In this document: positions 15,106 through 16,608 of the stretch, in pieces
How positions within the stretch are numbered: position 1 is the first letter of the stretch
Layout of the letters: every line of letters starts with the position of its first letter
Source of the DNA: Bacillota bacterium
GTDB taxonomy: Bacteria > Bacillota > Clostridia > Acetivibrionales > Acetivibrionaceae
Length of the DNA: 16,608 nt
Assembly: GCA_023398495.1 (NCBI GenBank)
Contig: JAEWSG010000164.1
Coordinates: forward strand, 1-16,608
Direction of reading: 5' to 3'
Notes under the pieces: model-generated
Told to the model about the DNA's origin: nothing
Databases searched by the model: none
What the model saw: the letters and a program-made list of their open reading frames with translations, nothing else
Made by a program: the position numbers and the translations under genes

Positions 15106-16419
15106 ATGATTTATATAAAAAAAATACTTTTTATATTACCCTACGACAATACATATAAATATAAAACAGCTTTCATCCCATCAATTTCTTATCAGCCATT
15201 AACTTTATCAACTTTGGCAGCGTTAGTGCCTGAAAATAGTAGTTTCGATATTACACTTGTTGATGAGGGTGTACAAAAATTTAACTATAACGATGACAAC
15301 TTTGACATTGTTGGAATTTCAATAGTAACATCAAGCTCAAAAAGAGGATACGAACTAGCAGACCTTTTTAAAACTAAAGGAAGTTATGTTTTAATAGGTG
15401 GTCATCATGCTACGCTAATGCCTGACGAAGCACTTATTCATGCCGATACTGTTTTCATTGGAAGTGCAGAAATCACTTTACCTCAATTTTTTAACGACTA
15501 TTCAAACGGTTCTGTCAGGAAATTATATCAGTCGCCCTGTGTTTATGCTGATAGGGTACCCGTTCCAAGGCGTGATTTAATGCCTGCAAAGGGTTATTTA
15601 CGGCAACCAACCATCATTGCCGATTATGGCTGCGGAAACAGCTGTAAATACTGCGTTATTAATTCTTTTTGGGGTAAAAATGCAAAACGTCCTATATCTG
15701 ATGTCATTGACGAGATTAAAATGCTCGGTGCAAAAGAGTACCTTTTTTTAGACCCGAGCCCCTTATCAGACAAAGCTTACGCAAAAGAACTATTTTATGA
15801 GCTTTCCAAGATGAATATCAGATGGGCAGGGCTTTCTACTCTTGATGTCACTGACGATGATGAAATACTTGACCTTTTTGCAAAAAGTGGCTGTGTTGGT
15901 ACTTTGCTCGGTTTTGAGAGTTTTAATACTTATGACTTAAATAATATGTCAAAATATAAAAACAAAGTAGACAAATATAAAGATGTTGTTGAAAAACTAC
16001 ATAATAAAAGGATTGTAGTTTTAGGAACTTTTATGCTCGGTATGGATCACGATACAGTTCAGAGTATCAGGAACATGCCGGATTTAATTCATGAAACAAA
16101 GATAGATATACCAAGGTTTGCAATTTTAACACCCTTTCCCAATACCGCCTTTTATAAGAGGCTTGATAGTGAAAGTAGAATTCTTACAAAGGATTGGTCA
16201 TTATATGATAGTATTCATTGCGTTTTTCAACCTAAAAATATGAGTTCCCATGAACTGGAGAATGAGTTTATTTCTTTATGGAAAGAGTGCTATTCAATTA
16301 AGAGAATACTAAGCAGATTAAAATATACACCCCAAAGGAAATTTACATCACTTGTCACTAACATTGGATTTAATATATATGCAAACAACATTGAAAAACT
16401 ATTAGGAAGCAAATTATAG
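15106..16419 (+). CDS. Radical SAM protein with B12-binding-like N-terminal domain (second of pair)
   Basis: The 437-residue paralogue of the upstream gene is collinear with it over the full length (DIVGISIVTSSSKRGYELAD versus DLVGISMMTTQSSRGYKIAD). The Rossmann-like domain has GGHHATLMPDEAL (98-110), but GEGE is replaced by GSAE. The CxxxCxxC site is C176, C180 and C183 in CGNSCKYC. The C-terminus keeps W..YD..H.VF.P. The start ATG at 15106 follows GGAAAGG closely and the gap to the first gene is 22 bp, so the two are almost surely cotranscribed. Divergence is high enough that the copies probably act on different substrates or steps rather than being a recent duplication. The transcript should end at the hairpin at 16465-16496. 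Confidence 0.88.
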   Translation: MIYIKKILFILPYDNTYKYKTAFIPSISYQPLTLSTLAALVPENSSFDITLVDEGVQKFNYNDDNFDIVGISIVTSSSKRGYELADLFKTKGSYVLIGGHHATLMPDEALIHADTVFIGSAEITLPQFFNDYSNGSVRKLYQSPCVYADRVPVPRRDLMPAKGYLRQPTIIADYGCGNSCKYCVINSFWGKNAKRPISDVIDEIKMLGAKEYLFLDPSPLSDKAYAKELFYELSKMNIRWAGLSTLDVTDDDEILDLFAKSGCVGTLLGFESFNTYDLNNMSKYKNKVDKYKDVVEKLHNKRIVVLGTFMLGMDHDTVQSIRNMPDLIHETKIDIPRFAILTPFPNTAFYKRLDSESRILTKDWSLYDSIHCVFQPKNMSSHELENEFISLWKECYSIKRILSRLKYTPQRKFTSLVTNIGFNIYANNIEKLLGSKL

Positions 16420-16464
16420 GTGACTAACCTAAATTCATCAATCGATAAAGATTATAACATAAAA

Positions 16465-16496
16465 CAAAGCCTTATGGCATGAACCATAAGGCTTTG
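16465..16496. terminator. Bidirectional terminator between radical SAM genes and rRNA operon
   Basis: A perfect 13-bp inverted repeat, CAAAGCCTTATGG and CCATAAGGCTTTG, encloses a 6-nt loop. On the minus strand it is followed at once by TTTTATGTT, a fair U-tract, so it should end the rRNA operon. On the plus strand the stem ends in TTTG without a long U-run, so it is weaker for the radical SAM transcript 45 bp upstream. Confidence 0.85.
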
Positions 16497-16504
16497 ATAT
16501 AAAT

Positions 16505-16608
16505 CTGGCAGCGACTTACTTTCCCGGGACGTCTCCATCCAAGTATCATCAGCACTGAGAAGCTTAACTACCGTGTTCGGAATGGGAACGGGTGTGACCT
16601 TCTCGTTA
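16505..16608 (-). rRNA. rrf: 5S ribosomal RNA, 5' end outside window
   Basis: The minus strand gives a recognisable 5S sequence: CCCGTTCCCATTCCGAACACGG (loop A to helix III region), then AGTTAAGCTTCTCAGTGC, and a 3' end at CGCTGCCAG. About 104 nt are present; some ten nt of the 5' end lie beyond the right edge. The 3' end is placed at CCAG, which should pair with a 5' CTGG. It marks the end of an rRNA operon, followed by the terminator at 16465-16496. Confidence 0.95.

Noticed and set aside
16420..16460. Further copy of the 85-bp repeat after the radical SAM pair
   Set aside because: Only about 13 AT-rich bases (ATAAAGATT..TAAC) resemble copy B, which is within chance in this composition.

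Overview
The window looks like chromosome of a mesophilic, AT-rich, cellulosome-producing clostridium close to Acetivibrio (Hungateiclostridiaceae / Ruminiclostridium relatives). The strongest clue is the gene entering at the left edge: a secreted protein that joins a family 9 cellulase directly to type I cohesin modules. This is the architecture known for the primary scaffoldin ScaA (CipV) of Acetivibrio cellulolyticus. Clostridial-type SEDS/PBP genes, a c-di-GMP enzyme and B12-type radical SAM enzymes fit the same group.

Layout, left to right. Positions 1-2057 (minus) hold the 5' part of the scaffoldin gene: signal peptide, GH9, cohesin 1 and the start of cohesin 2, cut by the window edge. 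Positions 2058-2939 are gene-free. Positions 2940-5712 (minus) hold an accessory-type SecA ATPase (SecA2-like, no zinc-finger tail) preceded by a small three-helix membrane protein, probably one operon. Positions 5713-6047 are a repeat-rich non-coding gap with two diverged hairpin-forming repeats and a 25-bp box found again at 13659-13683. A HAD-family phosphatase/mutase follows at 6048-6692 (minus). Positions 6791-10010 (minus) are a cell-wall synthesis cluster read as FHA protein, SEDS glycosyltransferase, class B PBP; it mirrors the fhaB-rodA-pbpA order of actinobacteria.

On the plus strand, 10254-11768 encodes a membrane GGDEF plus HD-GYP protein, which could both make and break c-di-GMP. 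Convergent to it is a GluP-like rhomboid protease with C-terminal TPR repeats (11905-13488, minus). Two tandem paralogous radical SAM proteins with B12-binding-like N-terminal domains (13767-16419, plus) have no recognisable pathway partners. A strong bidirectional terminator separates them from the 3' end of a 5S rRNA gene on the minus strand, the tail of an rRNA operon that continues past the right edge.

Functionally the window is mostly cell surface: cellulosome scaffold, accessory secretion, peptidoglycan polymerisation with a phospho-threonine reader, and intramembrane proteolysis. I saw no transposase, CRISPR array, tRNA or prophage gene. The least explained parts are the radical SAM pair, the SecA2 plus small membrane protein pair, and the repeated non-coding elements upstream of both units.
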